The notes under the pieces are model-generated. The model was not told the origin of the DNA and searched no databases. It worked only from the letters and a program-made list of their open reading frames with translations. From Vibrio inusitatus (GTDB lineage Bacteria; Pseudomonadota; Gammaproteobacteria; Enterobacterales; Vibrionaceae), in assembly GCA_024346935.1 (NCBI GenBank), contig AP024878.1:2728001-2792000 (forward strand): a stretch of DNA of 64,000 nucleotides, given 5' to 3'. How positions within the stretch are numbered: position 1 is the first letter of the stretch; the number at the start of each line of letters is the position of its first letter. This document shows positions 38,227 through 48,171 of the stretch, in pieces. Position numbers and translations under genes: made by a program.

Positions 38227-39414
38227 TTAAACATTCTGTCCCGCAACGTAACCAGAACTCCAGCACCAACAGAAGTTAAAGCCCCCAAGCCATCCGGTCA
38301 CATCCATAACCTCGCCAATGAAATACAAACCCGAGTGTGTTTTACACTCCATGGTTTTAGACGAAAGATGATTGGTGTCTACGCCACCTAAAGTAACTTC
38401 CGCTGTTCGATAACCTTCAGTGCCATTGGGAACAATCTGCCAGCCTTCTAGTGCATCAACCACTTCATCGTACTCTTTGTGATTCAATTGCTTCAGAGGT
38501 TTATCTACTAGGTGCTTACGCTCAATCAATACTTCAATTAAGCGCTTAGGCAGCACCTTAGATAGGGTGTTTTTCAGCGACTGGTTTGGATGTTTCTCTC
38601 GATTCTGCACCAATAGCTCAGCAATATCAGCCTCCGGCACTAAATTGACGGTTACTTTTTGCCCTGCACGCCAATACGATGAGATTTGCAGTACTGATGG
38701 ACCAGAGAGCCCTCTATGAGTAAACAATAATGCTTCTTTGAATACAGTGCCATCTTCTGCGGTAATCTCAGCAGGAATGGCAATTCCAGAGAGTTCACTG
38801 AAATCTAGTTTGTCTTGCTTGTGCAACGTAAATGGCACTAAGCCAGCAGTCGTTGGGATCACATCCAAACCAAATTGTTCGGCAATCTGATAACCAAATG
38901 GTGTTGCCCCAAGTTTAGGCATTGATAAGCCACCAGTAGCAACGACTAATGATTCGCAGCTGATCGGTTTCCCATTGGCAAGGAGTGTGTACCCTGATTC
39001 TGTTTTCTCGATATTACTAATCGCTACCTGATATTGAAACTGTACATACTGTGAATCACACTCATCAAGTAGCATCTTTACAATTTGCTTAGCTGAATCT
39101 ACACAAAACAATTGCCCATGGTCACGCTCTTCAAACTCAATTCCATGCTTACTCACCATAGAGATGAAATCCCAATTAGTGTATTGCGACAATGCCGATT
39201 TCACGAAATGTGGATTACTACAGAGGAAATTGGAAGGCGAAACATCGTAGTTGCTAAAGTTGCAACGACCACCACCTGAAATGAGAATCTTACGCCCTGG
39301 TTTTTTAGCGTGATCGACTACTAGCACTCGCCTAGCTCGCTTGCCAGCTTCAGCGGCACACATCAAGCCTGCAGCACCAGCACCAATAATCACGACATCA
39401 AAGTGTTCACTCAT
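38227..39414 (-). CDS. NAD(P)/FAD-dependent oxidoreductase, YhiN/HI0933 family
   Basis: A 395-residue flavoprotein. The N-terminal FAD-binding motif is VVIIGAGAAGLMCAAEAG (about 6-23), followed by GRKILISGGGRCNFSN, the HI0933 family signature. The C-terminal FAD segment GLYFIGEVMDVTGWLGGFNFCWCWSSG is also typical. The substrate is not known for most members. In E. coli yhiN lies in the same neighbourhood as uspB and uspA, so this is probably the YhiN orthologue. Confidence 0.9.
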   Translation of the reverse strand: MSEHFDVVIIGAGAAGLMCAAEAGKRARRVLVVDHAKKPGRKILISGGGRCNFSNYDVSPSNFLCSNPHFVKSALSQYTNWDFISMVSKHGIEFEERDHGQLFCVDSAKQIVKMLLDECDSQYVQFQYQVAISNIEKTESGYTLLANGKPISCESLVVATGGLSMPKLGATPFGYQIAEQFGLDVIPTTAGLVPFTLHKQDKLDFSELSGIAIPAEITAEDGTVFKEALLFTHRGLSGPSVLQISSYWRAGQKVTVNLVPEADIAELLVQNREKHPNQSLKNTLSKVLPKRLIEVLIERKHLVDKPLKQLNHKEYDEVVDALEGWQIVPNGTEGYRTAEVTLGGVDTNHLSSKTMECKTHSGLYFIGEVMDVTGWLGGFNFCWCWSSGYVAGQNV

Positions 39415-39437
39415 TTTCTACATCTCGGGAGGTCATA

Positions 39438-39469
39438 CAAAAAGGGCATGCGAAAACCGCATACCCTTA
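39438..39469 (-). terminator. Terminator after uspB
   Basis: On the minus strand AAGGGTATGCG pairs with CGCATGCCCTT (one mismatch or G-U) across GTTTT, followed by T-rich TTTGTATG. Confidence 0.75.
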
Positions 39470-39523
39470 CAAAGGCGCACATTCTACCCAGATGCAGGCT
39501 AGAGATACAAACAAGATTAATAA

Positions 39524-39847
39524 TTACACGCTGAAAGCTGCCACTAAGGTGACAAAAAGCAGTGCGCAGCTCAGAATAAAGAGCTCTCTAACCTTGTCGC
39601 ACTTGCCGACGAACACAGGATCATGATGCTGTGAATATTCTTTGCTCTTGAGATAATGGAAAAGTCTGAACTGCTTGACGACATTACCTTGAGTAGTGAA
39701 GAACCCTCGGCCATCGACTTGTTGATAGAGTAAAGGGTGCGCTTCACGCATCACAAAGATAAGTGCCCTTAATGTACTGATGTAACGCATACTATTGACC
39801 GCTGTTACGATCATTAGTGCAAAAATAATCAAATCCCCACTGATCAT
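39524..39847 (-). CDS. uspB: Universal stress protein B
   Basis: UspB is a small inner-membrane protein induced in stationary phase by RpoS in E. coli. The 107-residue protein has an N-terminal span (about 3-20), a polar middle with the conserved [11 protein letters not shown] and a C-terminal span (about 88-105). It lies close to uspA with ferritin between them; in E. coli uspA and uspB are adjacent and divergent. Confidence 0.92.
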   Translation of the reverse strand: MISGDLIIFALMIVTAVNSMRYISTLRALIFVMREAHPLLYQQVDGRGFFTTQGNVVKQFRLFHYLKSKEYSQHHDPVFVGKCDKVRELFILSCALLFVTLVAAFSV

Positions 39848-39924
39848 CTCTATTCCTCCCTACACTCTCTAGGAAATGGCAAGACAACCAGTGTGAATCA
39901 GTTGTTTAAATGAGTACGGATAAG

Positions 39925-40452
39925 TTACTCAGTTGCCACATCCATGATAGAGGTTGAACCTTCTTTAGCCATCATCGCTAGGTCTTTATCAATGAAGAAC
40001 AGTGCTTGACCGTTTTCACCAACCAACTCTAGCTTGTCTAAAATCCCTTTAAACAATTTCTCTTCTTCGTGTTGCTCTGCCACATACCACTGCAAGAAAT
40101 TGAACGTTGAGTAGTCTTGGCTTGTAAAAGCCACATGAGCAAGCTTATTGATCTTTTCAGTGATCATACACTCATGCTCATAGGTCTCGCGAAATACTTC
40201 CCCAAGGCTTGCAAACTCATGCTTTGGCGCATCTATAGCACCTAGAATTGGCATAGCTCCAGTCTCACTCACATAAGTAAATAAGCGTTGCATATGTTCC
40301 ATTTCTTCGGTGGCATGTTTGCGCATAAACTCTGCTGCACCCTCGAAACCTTTGTCTTCACACCAAGCACTCATTTGTAAGTATAGATTGGATGAGAAAA
40401 ATTCTAGGTTTATTTGTGCGTTTAAATTTTCAACCATCTGTTGCGACAGCAT
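39925..40452 (-). CDS. ftnA: Non-haem ferritin
   Basis: FtnA stores iron as a 24-subunit shell. The 175-residue four-helix protein shows ferroxidase ligands: Glu in [18 protein letters not shown] (about 17), ExxH in [10 protein letters not shown] (about 50-53), and Glu/Gln in EQHEEEKLF (about 127-133). Absence of a haem-ligand Met at the dimer face and the length favour FtnA over bacterioferritin. It is transcribed towards uspB, divergent from uspA. Confidence 0.94.
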   Translation of the reverse strand: MLSQQMVENLNAQINLEFFSSNLYLQMSAWCEDKGFEGAAEFMRKHATEEMEHMQRLFTYVSETGAMPILGAIDAPKHEFASLGEVFRETYEHECMITEKINKLAHVAFTSQDYSTFNFLQWYVAEQHEEEKLFKGILDKLELVGENGQALFFIDKDLAMMAKEGSTSIMDVATE

Positions 40453-40666
40453 AAGACGTTCCTCTTCTTAATAGCTCTAATGTCATTCAGCCAATGTACC
40501 ACGTGGCGATAATGTCTAAATTAACAGACTTTGCCCTAAATCAAAATTCTCTTTCTTTTGTTAGTCGAATACTTCAACTTAAGATCACTTCAGCAAAAAT
40601 TATGCTTCGCCCTGCTAGAATAAAATTAAGGATATATTTTTCTATTGCTTAAATAAGGAGCCTATC

Positions 40667-41092
40667 ATGAGCTATAAACATATCGTTGTTGCCCTAGACT
40701 TAGGGGATCATAGTGAATACTTAGCCAATCGAGCAGTCAAACTTGCCAAAGCTCTTAATGCTGAGCTTTCTTTTATTCATATCGACGTTAACTATAGTGA
40801 AGTCTACACCGGACTGATCGAAGTTAACTTGGTTGATAGCCAGACCGCAACTACAAAGCTTTCCACTCAAAAACTGCAAGACTTGAGTGACAAACTTGAT
40901 TATCCAGTGAGTAACACACTCGTAGGACGTGGTGATCTAGTAGAAGAACTCTCAGATGCGATAAAAGAAAGAGGATTTGATTTGGTTGTCTGTGGGCACC
41001 ATCATGACTTTTGGGGTAAGTTGCTTTCCAACACTCGCCACATGATTCATGACATGCCTATCGACCTATTGGTCGTACCACTGCAAGATTAG
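40667..41092 (+). CDS. uspA: Universal stress protein A
   Basis: A 141-residue single Usp domain. It starts MSYKHIVVALDLG and ends with a typical SNTRHMIHDMPIDLLVVPL strand. The motif before the C-terminus (GHHHDFWGKLLSNTRH) does not have the GxxGS(S/T) ATP-binding pattern, placing it with the E. coli UspA type that does not bind ATP. AAGGAG lies seven bases before the ATG. It is divergent from ftnA and uspB. Confidence 0.94.
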   Translation: MSYKHIVVALDLGDHSEYLANRAVKLAKALNAELSFIHIDVNYSEVYTGLIEVNLVDSQTATTKLSTQKLQDLSDKLDYPVSNTLVGRGDLVEELSDAIKERGFDLVVCGHHHDFWGKLLSNTRHMIHDMPIDLLVVPLQD

Positions 41093-41111
41093 TTCTTGAA
41101 TGGCTTTAGAA

Positions 41112-41663
41112 TTAGTGAAGATGATTTGAGGCTATGCGAATAGAGGTAGCCTCTACAACCTCATTAAGGTGGGCATCTAGCTTACTTCTCTTCTTGGTAA
41201 GTTTTTTCTCTTTGCGTAGGATCTTGTTCAGCTTCTTGTGCATTTTTTCCTGCTTCTTCAGCATTTTACGCTGCTTCTTAAGCTGCTTATCACTCAATTG
41301 ATACTGCACGCCTTCATCTTCAGTTGTATTTTTCTCAACGTTCTCTGCGACTTCGATTAATGGTTTGTTCGATGTTTTCTTTTCAGATTTATTTTTAGCC
41401 GATGAAATTTCTGTAATTGTGTTGGTTGCTTTGGCTTCAGCTAGCAACACACAATCATCGATGGCTGGCTCTAAAATAGGCCCTGAAAGCTTATTACGAC
41501 AGGCTTGAGGAGGAATCGGGCTAGGCTTACACAGGTTTTCTGCACTACCCGCTACGCGAGCACAAGAGCGACACACAAATTTTGGTTCAGCCACAATAGA
41601 ATAGATCGCACCTAAGCTGCCCTCTATCGTTCTGCGATTAAACTTGCACATCTTCTTAGTCAT
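41112..41663 (-). CDS. Hypothetical Cys- and Lys-rich protein
   Basis: A 183-residue soluble protein I do not recognise. The first 80 residues hold six or seven cysteines, including CRSC (about 31-34) and paired CKPS...QAC, as in a metal-binding domain. The C-terminal 60 residues are very basic with repeated Lys-Lys-Gln-Arg/Met-Leu units (QLKKQRKMLKKQEKMHKKL), a likely coiled coil that could bind nucleic acid. A Fur-like sequence lies 22 bp upstream of the start. It sits near ftnA, so an iron- or zinc-linked role is possible (inference only). Confidence 0.7.
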   Translation of the reverse strand: MTKKMCKFNRRTIEGSLGAIYSIVAEPKFVCRSCARVAGSAENLCKPSPIPPQACRNKLSGPILEPAIDDCVLLAEAKATNTITEISSAKNKSEKKTSNKPLIEVAENVEKNTTEDEGVQYQLSDKQLKKQRKMLKKQEKMHKKLNKILRKEKKLTKKRSKLDAHLNEVVEATSIRIASNHLH

Positions 41664-41684
41664 AAAACCTCATCACTCAAATGC

Positions 41685-41707
41685 AATTAATAATGATTAT
41701 TACTTAC
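41685..41707 (-). promoter_or_regulatory. Candidate Fur box
   Basis: AATAATGATTATTACTTAC matches 13 of 19 positions of the Fur consensus GATAATGATAATCATTATC. It lies just upstream of the Cys/Lys-rich gene. The match is moderate and the region AT-rich. Confidence 0.4.
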
Positions 41708-41757
41708 ATATAGCGATTTAATGACAGTAATTCAACTATTTATTTTTGACCTTTTAA

Positions 41758-42540
41758 CTAAGTCATTGAAGACAGGACATAAACATCAAAACGATTCTTC
41801 TTGGTTTCGATAGCCATGCTCGGTTTCTTTTCATTTAGCCAGTTAGCGTAATCAGGCCTTTTCACAATCACGCGCTTAGTGGCAAGCTCCAATGCAGGTT
41901 CAAGGAGACCATCAGCATCTTGATCGGGACCTACTAATGTCTGAAACACTCGCATCTCTTTTTTGATTTGCGCGCTTTTTTTCTTATTTTCCGGATGCGG
42001 GTACATAGGATCAAGATAAATGACATCGGGACGTTGAAAGGCATTGTCTTCAGCTAACTGGGACAATGCATCTAAACTCGAAGCATGCAAGAGCGACATG
42101 CGTTCACTGACCCAACCGCCAATTTCAAGGTCAAGCTTTGCTCGAGATAGACCATCATCAAGCAGAGCTGCGACCACAGGGTTGCGCTCTATCATCTGCA
42201 CCTTACAACCTAGAGAAGCCAGCACAAAGGCATCACGACCAAGTCCAGCAGTCGCATCAAGTACACACGGTGTCGTGCCCTTATTAAGACCTGCAGCTTT
42301 TGCAATAGATTGCCCTTTACCACCGCCAAATTTACGACGATGCGCTACAGCGCCACCAGCGAAGTCTACAAAGATTGACCCCAACTTTGGCTCATCCAGC
42401 TTTTTTAGTTCTAGACGCTCACCCAGCTGCAAGGCAAACTGGCTATCAGGATCATGTTGCAAGCCCCAGCGCTCCGCCAATGCTAGGATCTGTAATTGTT
42501 TATCTTCGGACTGCGCTAGAAGTTGAATCTGCAACGTCAT
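41758..42540 (-). CDS. rsmJ: 16S rRNA (guanine(1516)-N(2))-methyltransferase RsmJ
   Basis: RsmJ (YhiQ) methylates G1516 of 16S rRNA with SAM. The 260-residue protein has the SAM motif [18 protein letters not shown] (about 96-113), an acidic post-I motif (MIERNP) and the NPPY-like catalytic motif [34 protein letters not shown] before motif I is a family signature. The position next to prlC, rlmJ and gor matches E. coli. Confidence 0.95.
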   Translation of the reverse strand: MTLQIQLLAQSEDKQLQILALAERWGLQHDPDSQFALQLGERLELKKLDEPKLGSIFVDFAGGAVAHRRKFGGGKGQSIAKAAGLNKGTTPCVLDATAGLGRDAFVLASLGCKVQMIERNPVVAALLDDGLSRAKLDLEIGGWVSERMSLLHASSLDALSQLAEDNAFQRPDVIYLDPMYPHPENKKKSAQIKKEMRVFQTLVGPDQDADGLLEPALELATKRVIVKRPDYANWLNEKKPSMAIETKKNRFDVYVLSSMT

Positions 42541-42628
42541 CTCTCTAAAGTTTAGGGGTCTATCGACCTGATTGTGATATCCGTTAGTTTACCGCATTCT
42601 TGTTATCTGTGTCTCTTAAGGAACCCCA

Positions 42629-43090
42629 ATGAACCAAAGCCCCATGCTCGACCAACTTGATAAAGATATTCTAAAAACTTTGATGGAGGACGCACGCACT
42701 CCCTATGCAGAGATGGGTAAGCGATTTAATGTTAGCCCTGCCACTATTCATGTTCGAATTGAAAAGATGAAAGCCGCAGAGGTCATTGAAGGCACAGAGG
42801 TGATCGTCAATACCAAAAAGCTTGGCTATGACGTATGTTGTTTTATCGGCATCAACTTGAATGCCGCCAAGGATTACCATTCCGCACTAGAGAAGCTCAA
42901 TGCCCTTGATGAAGTCGTCGAAGCCTATTACACCACTGGCGCCTACAGCATCTTCGTTAAACTAATGTGCCGCTCAATTGAAGAACTGCAGCATGTCCTG
43001 ATCAATAAATTGCAGGCCATCGATGAGGTGCAATCTACGGAAACCCTTATCTCGCTACAAAACCCAATCAACCGCAACGTGAACCCATAA
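42629..43090 (+). CDS. asnC: AsnC transcriptional regulator
   Basis: A 153-residue Lrp/AsnC-family regulator. The winged HTH (about 8-60; YAEMGKRFNVSPATIHVRI) is followed by a RAM ligand-binding domain (about 70-145) with VVEAYYTTGAYSIFVKLMCR. The sequence is close to E. coli AsnC along its length, which senses asparagine and activates asnA. asnA is not in this window, so the target is elsewhere or not retained. AAGGA lies before the ATG. Confidence 0.92.
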   Translation: MNQSPMLDQLDKDILKTLMEDARTPYAEMGKRFNVSPATIHVRIEKMKAAEVIEGTEVIVNTKKLGYDVCCFIGINLNAAKDYHSALEKLNALDEVVEAYYTTGAYSIFVKLMCRSIEELQHVLINKLQAIDEVQSTETLISLQNPINRNVNP

Positions 43091-43120
43091 AAAAGCCACC
43101 TCAATTTGAGATGGCTTTTA
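43089..43120. terminator. Bidirectional terminator between asnC and prlC
   Basis: AAAAGCCACCTC pairs with GAGATGGCTTTT (one mismatch) across AATTT, between convergent genes. Confidence 0.8.
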
Positions 43121-43135
43121 GAAAGTTAGAGGAAA

Positions 43136-45178
43136 TTAAGCCTCAATACCCGCATGTCGTAGCAAAGCATCAATTTGAGGTTCACGACCACGGAAGCGTT
43201 TAAATAGCTCCATAGGTTCCTCACTGCCTCCCATCTCTAGGATGTTGTTCAGGAAGCTTTGTCCTGTTTCTTTATTGAAGATGCCTTCGTCTTCAAAGCG
43301 AGAGTACGCATCCGCAGACAACACTTCAGCCCACAAATAGCTGTAATAGCCCGCACTGTATCCACCGGCAAAGATATGGCTAAATGCATGCGAGAAACGG
43401 TTCCATTCTAAGCTTGGTAATACCGCGACCTTTTGCTTAACCTCAGCTAAGGTTTCAAGCACTCGCGCACCAACATCAGGATCAAACTCTGTGTGTAGAG
43501 TAAAATCAAACAACCCAAACTCTAGTTGACGCAAAATAAACATCGCCGATTGGAAATTCTTCGCCGCTAGCATCTTATCCAGCATTTCTTTTGGCAGAGG
43601 CTCACCCGTTTCATAGTGACCCGAGATAAATGACAACGCCTCTTCTTCCCAACACCAGTTCTCTAAGAACTGACTTGGCAACTCAACTGCATCCCATGGC
43701 ACGCCATTAATGCCAGATACAGAAGAAATATCAATCTGAGTGAGCATGTGGTGAATACCGTGGCCAAACTCATGAAATAGGGTAGTTACTTCGTTATGAG
43801 TAAACAGCGCAGGTTTATCACCTATAGGCTTGTTAAAGTTACAAGTAAGGTAGGCAACCGGAGTTTCCAATTCGCCTGATGATGTAGTGCGGCGCACGCG
43901 ACACTCATCCATCCAAGCACCACCACGCTTATGCTCACGAGCATATAGATCTAGGTAGAAGCTACCACGCAGATCCCCCTCTTTGGTCAGAATATCAAAG
44001 AAGCGCACTGATTCGTGCCAAACATCAACACCTTGTCGTTCTTTAACTTGCATTCCAAACACACGATCTAGTACTTCAAATAGGCCTGAGACCACTTTAT
44101 CTTCTGGGAAGTAAGGGCGCAGGTCTTCGTCTGAAATACTGAACAGGTTTTGCTTTTGTTTTTCACTGTAGTAAGCGATATCCCAAAGATTAAGCTCAGT
44201 GACACCAAATTCTTTTTCGGCAAACTGACGCAGTTCTTCGACTTCTTTTTCACCTTGAGGTTTAGCCTTGCTAGCAAGGTCATTCAAGAAGCCAAGTACC
44301 TGATCGGTCGTCTCTGCCATTTTAGTGGCAAGCGAACGTTCACTATAGGTCGAGAAACCGAGCATACGAGCGATCTCGTGGCGCAGTTTTAGTTGCTCAG
44401 CAATGATTTCAGTGTTGTCCCACTTACCTGCGTTAGGTCCACGATCTGATGCTCGAGTATTGTATGACTCGTACATTTCCCTGCGCAGTTCTTGATTGTC
44501 GCAGTAAGTTAAGACTGGAACATAAGAAGGAATATCTAGTGTAAGTAAGTAGCCTTCAAGCTCTTTTGCTTGTGCCGCTGCTTTTGCTGCTTCTAGTGCC
44601 GATTCTGGCATACCAGCAAGCTCGCTCACGTCTTCAATGTGCTTACTCCACCCCATAGTGGCATCAAGTACATTGTTAGAAAATTTAGAGCCTAGTTCAG
44701 ACAGACGCTTACTTATCTCACCATAGCGATGCTGTTCATCAGCAGGAAGACCTATGCCCGACAATTCAAAATCGCGCAATGCGTCTTTAATGGTTTTCTT
44801 CTTAGCTTGACTTAGTCCCTCAAAGCTTGAGTCTGTTTTTATCGCTTTGTAAGCCTCATAAAGCCCCTTGTGCTGACCTAGCCATGTGCCGTATTCAGAT
44901 AAAAGCGGTAAGCAGCTCTCATAAGCCTCACGAAGCTCCTCACTGTTGGCTACTGAGTTTAAATGACTCACTGGTGACCAAAGGCGTGAAAGAACTGAGT
45001 CTACCTCGTCCAATGGCAGGCAGACGTTTTCCCATGTTGGGTTGTCGTTATCTTTAAGCACTTCGTCTACCTTGTGTCGGCAATCCGCAATTGCCTTTTC
45101 CACAGCAGGTTTTACATGCTCTGGCTTAATCTCGGAGAAATGCGGTAAATCGGTAATATTGAGAAGCGGGTTAGACAT
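43136..45178 (-). CDS. prlC: Oligopeptidase A
   Basis: PrlC (OpdA) is a cytoplasmic M3-family zinc metallopeptidase that degrades peptides including cleaved signal peptides. The zinc-binding HEFGHGIHH lies at about residue 471, with the third ligand Glu downstream (DAVELPSQFLENWCWE). The helical bulk and the C-terminal GGYSAGYYSYLWAEVLSADA segment are family features. 680 residues equals E. coli OpdA. It is divergent from rlmJ as in E. coli it is adjacent to it. Confidence 0.97.
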   Translation of the reverse strand: MSNPLLNITDLPHFSEIKPEHVKPAVEKAIADCRHKVDEVLKDNDNPTWENVCLPLDEVDSVLSRLWSPVSHLNSVANSEELREAYESCLPLLSEYGTWLGQHKGLYEAYKAIKTDSSFEGLSQAKKKTIKDALRDFELSGIGLPADEQHRYGEISKRLSELGSKFSNNVLDATMGWSKHIEDVSELAGMPESALEAAKAAAQAKELEGYLLTLDIPSYVPVLTYCDNQELRREMYESYNTRASDRGPNAGKWDNTEIIAEQLKLRHEIARMLGFSTYSERSLATKMAETTDQVLGFLNDLASKAKPQGEKEVEELRQFAEKEFGVTELNLWDIAYYSEKQKQNLFSISDEDLRPYFPEDKVVSGLFEVLDRVFGMQVKERQGVDVWHESVRFFDILTKEGDLRGSFYLDLYAREHKRGGAWMDECRVRRTTSSGELETPVAYLTCNFNKPIGDKPALFTHNEVTTLFHEFGHGIHHMLTQIDISSVSGINGVPWDAVELPSQFLENWCWEEEALSFISGHYETGEPLPKEMLDKMLAAKNFQSAMFILRQLEFGLFDFTLHTEFDPDVGARVLETLAEVKQKVAVLPSLEWNRFSHAFSHIFAGGYSAGYYSYLWAEVLSADAYSRFEDEGIFNKETGQSFLNNILEMGGSEEPMELFKRFRGREPQIDALLRHAGIEA

Positions 45179-45294
45179 AGAGGGTCCCTTTTATTTTCGT
45201 CTTATAAGAGTTTACATAGTGACGACTTATGCAAATTTCAATAGTCGAGTATAATGTGGATTAGTCCCATCACATACTCACTTGGGGAGTCACC

Positions 45295-46134
45295 TTGCTC
45301 AGCTACCGTCACAGTTTTCATGCTGGAAATCATGCAGATGTGGTTAAACACATTGTACAAAGTCTTATACTTGACGCCTTAAAGCAGAAAGACAAGCCTT
45401 TTGTCTATCACGACACTCATTCAGGTGTAGGCCGTTACGATCTGACCCATGAATGGTCAGAAAAAACAGGCGAATACAAACAAGGCATCGCCAAGCTTTG
45501 GCAGCAAGCCAATTTACCTGATGAGCTAGAGAGCTACCTTGATTCAATTCGCACTCTCAATGAAGGTGATGAACTAAGATACTACCCCGGCTCTCCGCGT
45601 GTTGCTCGAGCTCAACTTCGCCGCGGTGATCGTATGGTGTTGACGGAGTTGCATCCAAGCGATTTTCCCTTACTAGAGCAAGAATTCCACCGCGACCGCC
45701 AAGTTAAGATTTTTAAAGAAGATGGCTTCGCTCGCTTAAAGGGAAGTCTGCCGCCAAAAGAGCGCCGTGGATTAGTGCTTATTGACCCTCCGTATGAGCT
45801 CGCAAAAGAATATCGCGATGTTGTACAAGCTATCGCACAAAGTTATAAGCGTTGGGCAACAGGTACTTACGCAATCTGGTACCCTGTAGTCAATCGCTAC
45901 GATATCGACGATATGTTGAAAGGCTTACAAGGTCTTGGCATTCGCAAAATATTACAAATCGAAATGGGTGTGTCGCCAGATACCAACGAAAGAGGTATGA
46001 CAGCGTCAGGTATGATCGTTATCAACCCACCTTGGAAACTGGAAAGTCAGATGCAGGCCATCTTGCCTGTATTGAAACAAGCGATCGCACCCGCAACAGG
46101 ACATTTTAAGGTTGAATGGGTTGTACCCGAATAA
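45295..46134 (+). CDS. rlmJ: 23S rRNA (adenine(2030)-N(6))-methyltransferase RlmJ
   Basis: RlmJ (YhiR) makes N6-methyladenine 2030 in 23S rRNA. The start is a TTG at 45295 with GGGGAG eight bases upstream, giving [19 protein letters not shown], the conserved N-terminus of the family. The NPPY-type motif is IDPPYE (about 163-168). 279 residues is normal. gor follows 47 bp downstream. Confidence 0.94.
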   Translation: MLSYRHSFHAGNHADVVKHIVQSLILDALKQKDKPFVYHDTHSGVGRYDLTHEWSEKTGEYKQGIAKLWQQANLPDELESYLDSIRTLNEGDELRYYPGSPRVARAQLRRGDRMVLTELHPSDFPLLEQEFHRDRQVKIFKEDGFARLKGSLPPKERRGLVLIDPPYELAKEYRDVVQAIAQSYKRWATGTYAIWYPVVNRYDIDDMLKGLQGLGIRKILQIEMGVSPDTNERGMTASGMIVINPPWKLESQMQAILPVLKQAIAPATGHFKVEWVVPE

Positions 46135-46181
46135 ATTCACCCAATATAACTAAAAAGACTACAAGGATTTTGGAGAACTCA

Positions 46182-47537
46182 ATGGCAACTCATTTTGACT
46201 ACATCTGTATTGGTGGTGGTAGTGGCGGTATTGCATCGGCAAACCGCGCTGCTATGTACGGCGCAAAGGTCGCTCTTATCGAAGCAAAAGACCTTGGTGG
46301 CACCTGTGTAAACGTTGGCTGTGTCCCAAAGAAAGTAATGTGGCATGGCGCACAAGTTGCTGAAGCCATAAACCTTTACGCAGAAGACTACGGCTTTGAT
46401 GTAGACCTGAAAGACTTTCAGTGGTCAAAGCTTGTAGAAAATCGTCAAGCGTACATTGGTCGTATCCATCAGTCATATGACCGTGTTCTAGGTAACAACA
46501 AAATTAATGTTATCAAGGGCTTTGCAAAGTTCGTTGACGAAAAAACAGTTGAAGTTGATGGCGAGCAGTACACTGCTGATCACATCCTAATTGCGGTGGG
46601 TGGTCGTCCAACTATCCCTAACATCCCAGGTGCTGAGCATGGCATCGACTCTAATGGTTTCTTCGACCTAGAAGCACAACCGAAGCGCGTTGCCGTAGTT
46701 GGCGCAGGCTATATTGCCGTTGAGATCGCAGGCGTGCTGAGCGCTCTTGGCACGCAAACAGATCTGTTTGTACGCAAAGAGTCTCCTCTACGTAGTTTCG
46801 ATCCTATGATCATCGAAACGCTTACCGAGGTAATGGCCGCAGAAGGCCCAACGCTACATACTCACTCTGTACCAAAAGAAGTGGTAAAAGAAGCGGACGG
46901 CAGCCTAACCTTACACCTAGAGAACGGCAACACCCACAATGTGGACGAGCTAATCTGGGCAATTGGTCGCCACCCAGCGACAGATGCTATCAATCTGAGT
47001 AATACCGGCGTTGCAATCAACAACCGTGGTTACATCAAGGTTGATGAATACCAACAAACCAATGTTAAAGGCATCTACTGTGTTGGCGACATCATGGAAG
47101 GCGGTATTGAGCTAACTCCTGTAGCGGTTAAAGCAGGGCGCCAACTATCTGAGCGTCTATTTAACAACAAGACCGACGCGAAAATGGATTACGACCTAGT
47201 TCCAACCGTAGTCTTCAGTCACCCACCAATTGGTACCATCGGCCTGACTACGCAAGAAGCTATAGAGCAGTACGGCGAAGACAATGTGAAGGTTTATACC
47301 TCAGGTTTTACCGCTATGTACACAGCAGTAACCAAGCACCGCCAACCATGTAAGATGAAACTAGTCTGTGCGGGTGACAACGAAAAAGTTGTTGGTCTAC
47401 ACGGCATTGGTTTCACCGTTGATGAGATGATTCAAGGCTTCGCTGTCGCTATGAAGATGGGCGCCACTAAAGCAGATTTCGATTCTGTAGTCGCTATCCA
47501 CCCAACTGGCTCTGAGGAGTTCGTGACAATGCGTTAA
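46182..47537 (+). CDS. gor: Glutathione-disulfide reductase
   Basis: Gor reduces oxidised glutathione with NADPH and keeps the thiol pool reduced. The FAD motif [16 protein letters not shown] lies at about 9-24 and the redox-active disulfide at [13 protein letters not shown] (about 42-47). NADPH specificity is seen in [13 protein letters not shown] with a downstream RKESPLRSF (Arg). The catalytic HPTGSEE is at the C-terminus. I chose the ATG at 46182 with GGAG nine bases upstream (451 residues); a longer in-frame start at 46116 would overlap rlmJ. Confidence 0.96.
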   Translation: MATHFDYICIGGGSGGIASANRAAMYGAKVALIEAKDLGGTCVNVGCVPKKVMWHGAQVAEAINLYAEDYGFDVDLKDFQWSKLVENRQAYIGRIHQSYDRVLGNNKINVIKGFAKFVDEKTVEVDGEQYTADHILIAVGGRPTIPNIPGAEHGIDSNGFFDLEAQPKRVAVVGAGYIAVEIAGVLSALGTQTDLFVRKESPLRSFDPMIIETLTEVMAAEGPTLHTHSVPKEVVKEADGSLTLHLENGNTHNVDELIWAIGRHPATDAINLSNTGVAINNRGYIKVDEYQQTNVKGIYCVGDIMEGGIELTPVAVKAGRQLSERLFNNKTDAKMDYDLVPTVVFSHPPIGTIGLTTQEAIEQYGEDNVKVYTSGFTAMYTAVTKHRQPCKMKLVCAGDNEKVVGLHGIGFTVDEMIQGFAVAMKMGATKADFDSVVAIHPTGSEEFVTMR

Positions 47538-47559
47538 TCGCAGTCACAATAACTTTTAT

Positions 47560-47588
47560 AAAGGATGGCTTTTGCCATCCTTTTTTAT
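47560..47588 (+). terminator. Terminator of gor
   Basis: AAGGATGGC pairs with GCCATCCTT across TTTT, followed by T6. Confidence 0.92.
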
Positions 47589-47998
47589 TTCTCTACTTCT
47601 CTAATAAAGGATTTTTCAAAGCCTTGGATGGTCCGAAGTTGCGTAACCTCAAGGTTAACCTGCTGAAAATCGTCATATGGCCCAACCAAGCAACGACGGC
47701 CTCTAGGCTCGGATTTATTCCATATTGAAGCAGACACATTGGGGTAAATCTGATTTACCTGTTCTATGGTCAACTCCACAGGAAAAAAACCACATTGAAT
47801 CCAAAACGTCGATCTTTCATATTGAGGTTGGGATTTTCCCAACAAAGATTTCCCTATCGGGCACTCCTCCCCTAGTAATGCAGGTTTATCATAAGACTCC
47901 TGAGTCGCCGAACATAAGAAATTGTCAGCTTGCGCATTGACGGAAGCGAATAACCAAATAAATATCGAAAGGACTAGGGGCAACTTTATTAGCTTCAT
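47585..47998 (-). CDS. Secreted SPOR-like domain protein
   Basis: A 137-residue precursor with a Sec signal peptide (hydrophobic residues 5-20, cleavage after VNAQA). The mature part has four cysteines and ends in a unit that looks like a SPOR fold: WIQCGFFP, then RCLVGPYDDFQQVNLEVTQL (the G-P-F/Y-x-x motif) and a final FIREV strand. SPOR domains bind denuded peptidoglycan at the division site. The assignment rests on pattern only. It is convergent with gor; the stop codon overlaps the gor terminator region. Confidence 0.68.
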   Translation of the reverse strand: MKLIKLPLVLSIFIWLFASVNAQADNFLCSATQESYDKPALLGEECPIGKSLLGKSQPQYERSTFWIQCGFFPVELTIEQVNQIYPNVSASIWNKSEPRGRRCLVGPYDDFQQVNLEVTQLRTIQGFEKSFIREVEK

Positions 47999-48112
47999 TT
48001 TGCTTATAACCCTCTAATTATACTAAGAACAATCACTTCGAAAGATTAGTTGAGTGTTGGGTTATTCGCCAACAATTAGCAATCTGTTGCTTATTGCATT
48101 GTTCTGAGGCAA

Positions 48113-48147
48113 TAAAAAACGCCTGATATATTTCACATCAGGCGTTT
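48113..48147 (-). terminator. Terminator of the Gsi-like transporter operon
   Basis: On the minus strand AAACGCCTGAT pairs with ATCAGGCGTTT across a 9-base loop, followed by TTTATT. It lies about 25 bp after the last permease gene. Confidence 0.88.
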
Positions 48148-48171
48148 GAGACTTTCTTGAAACTAGGTTAG

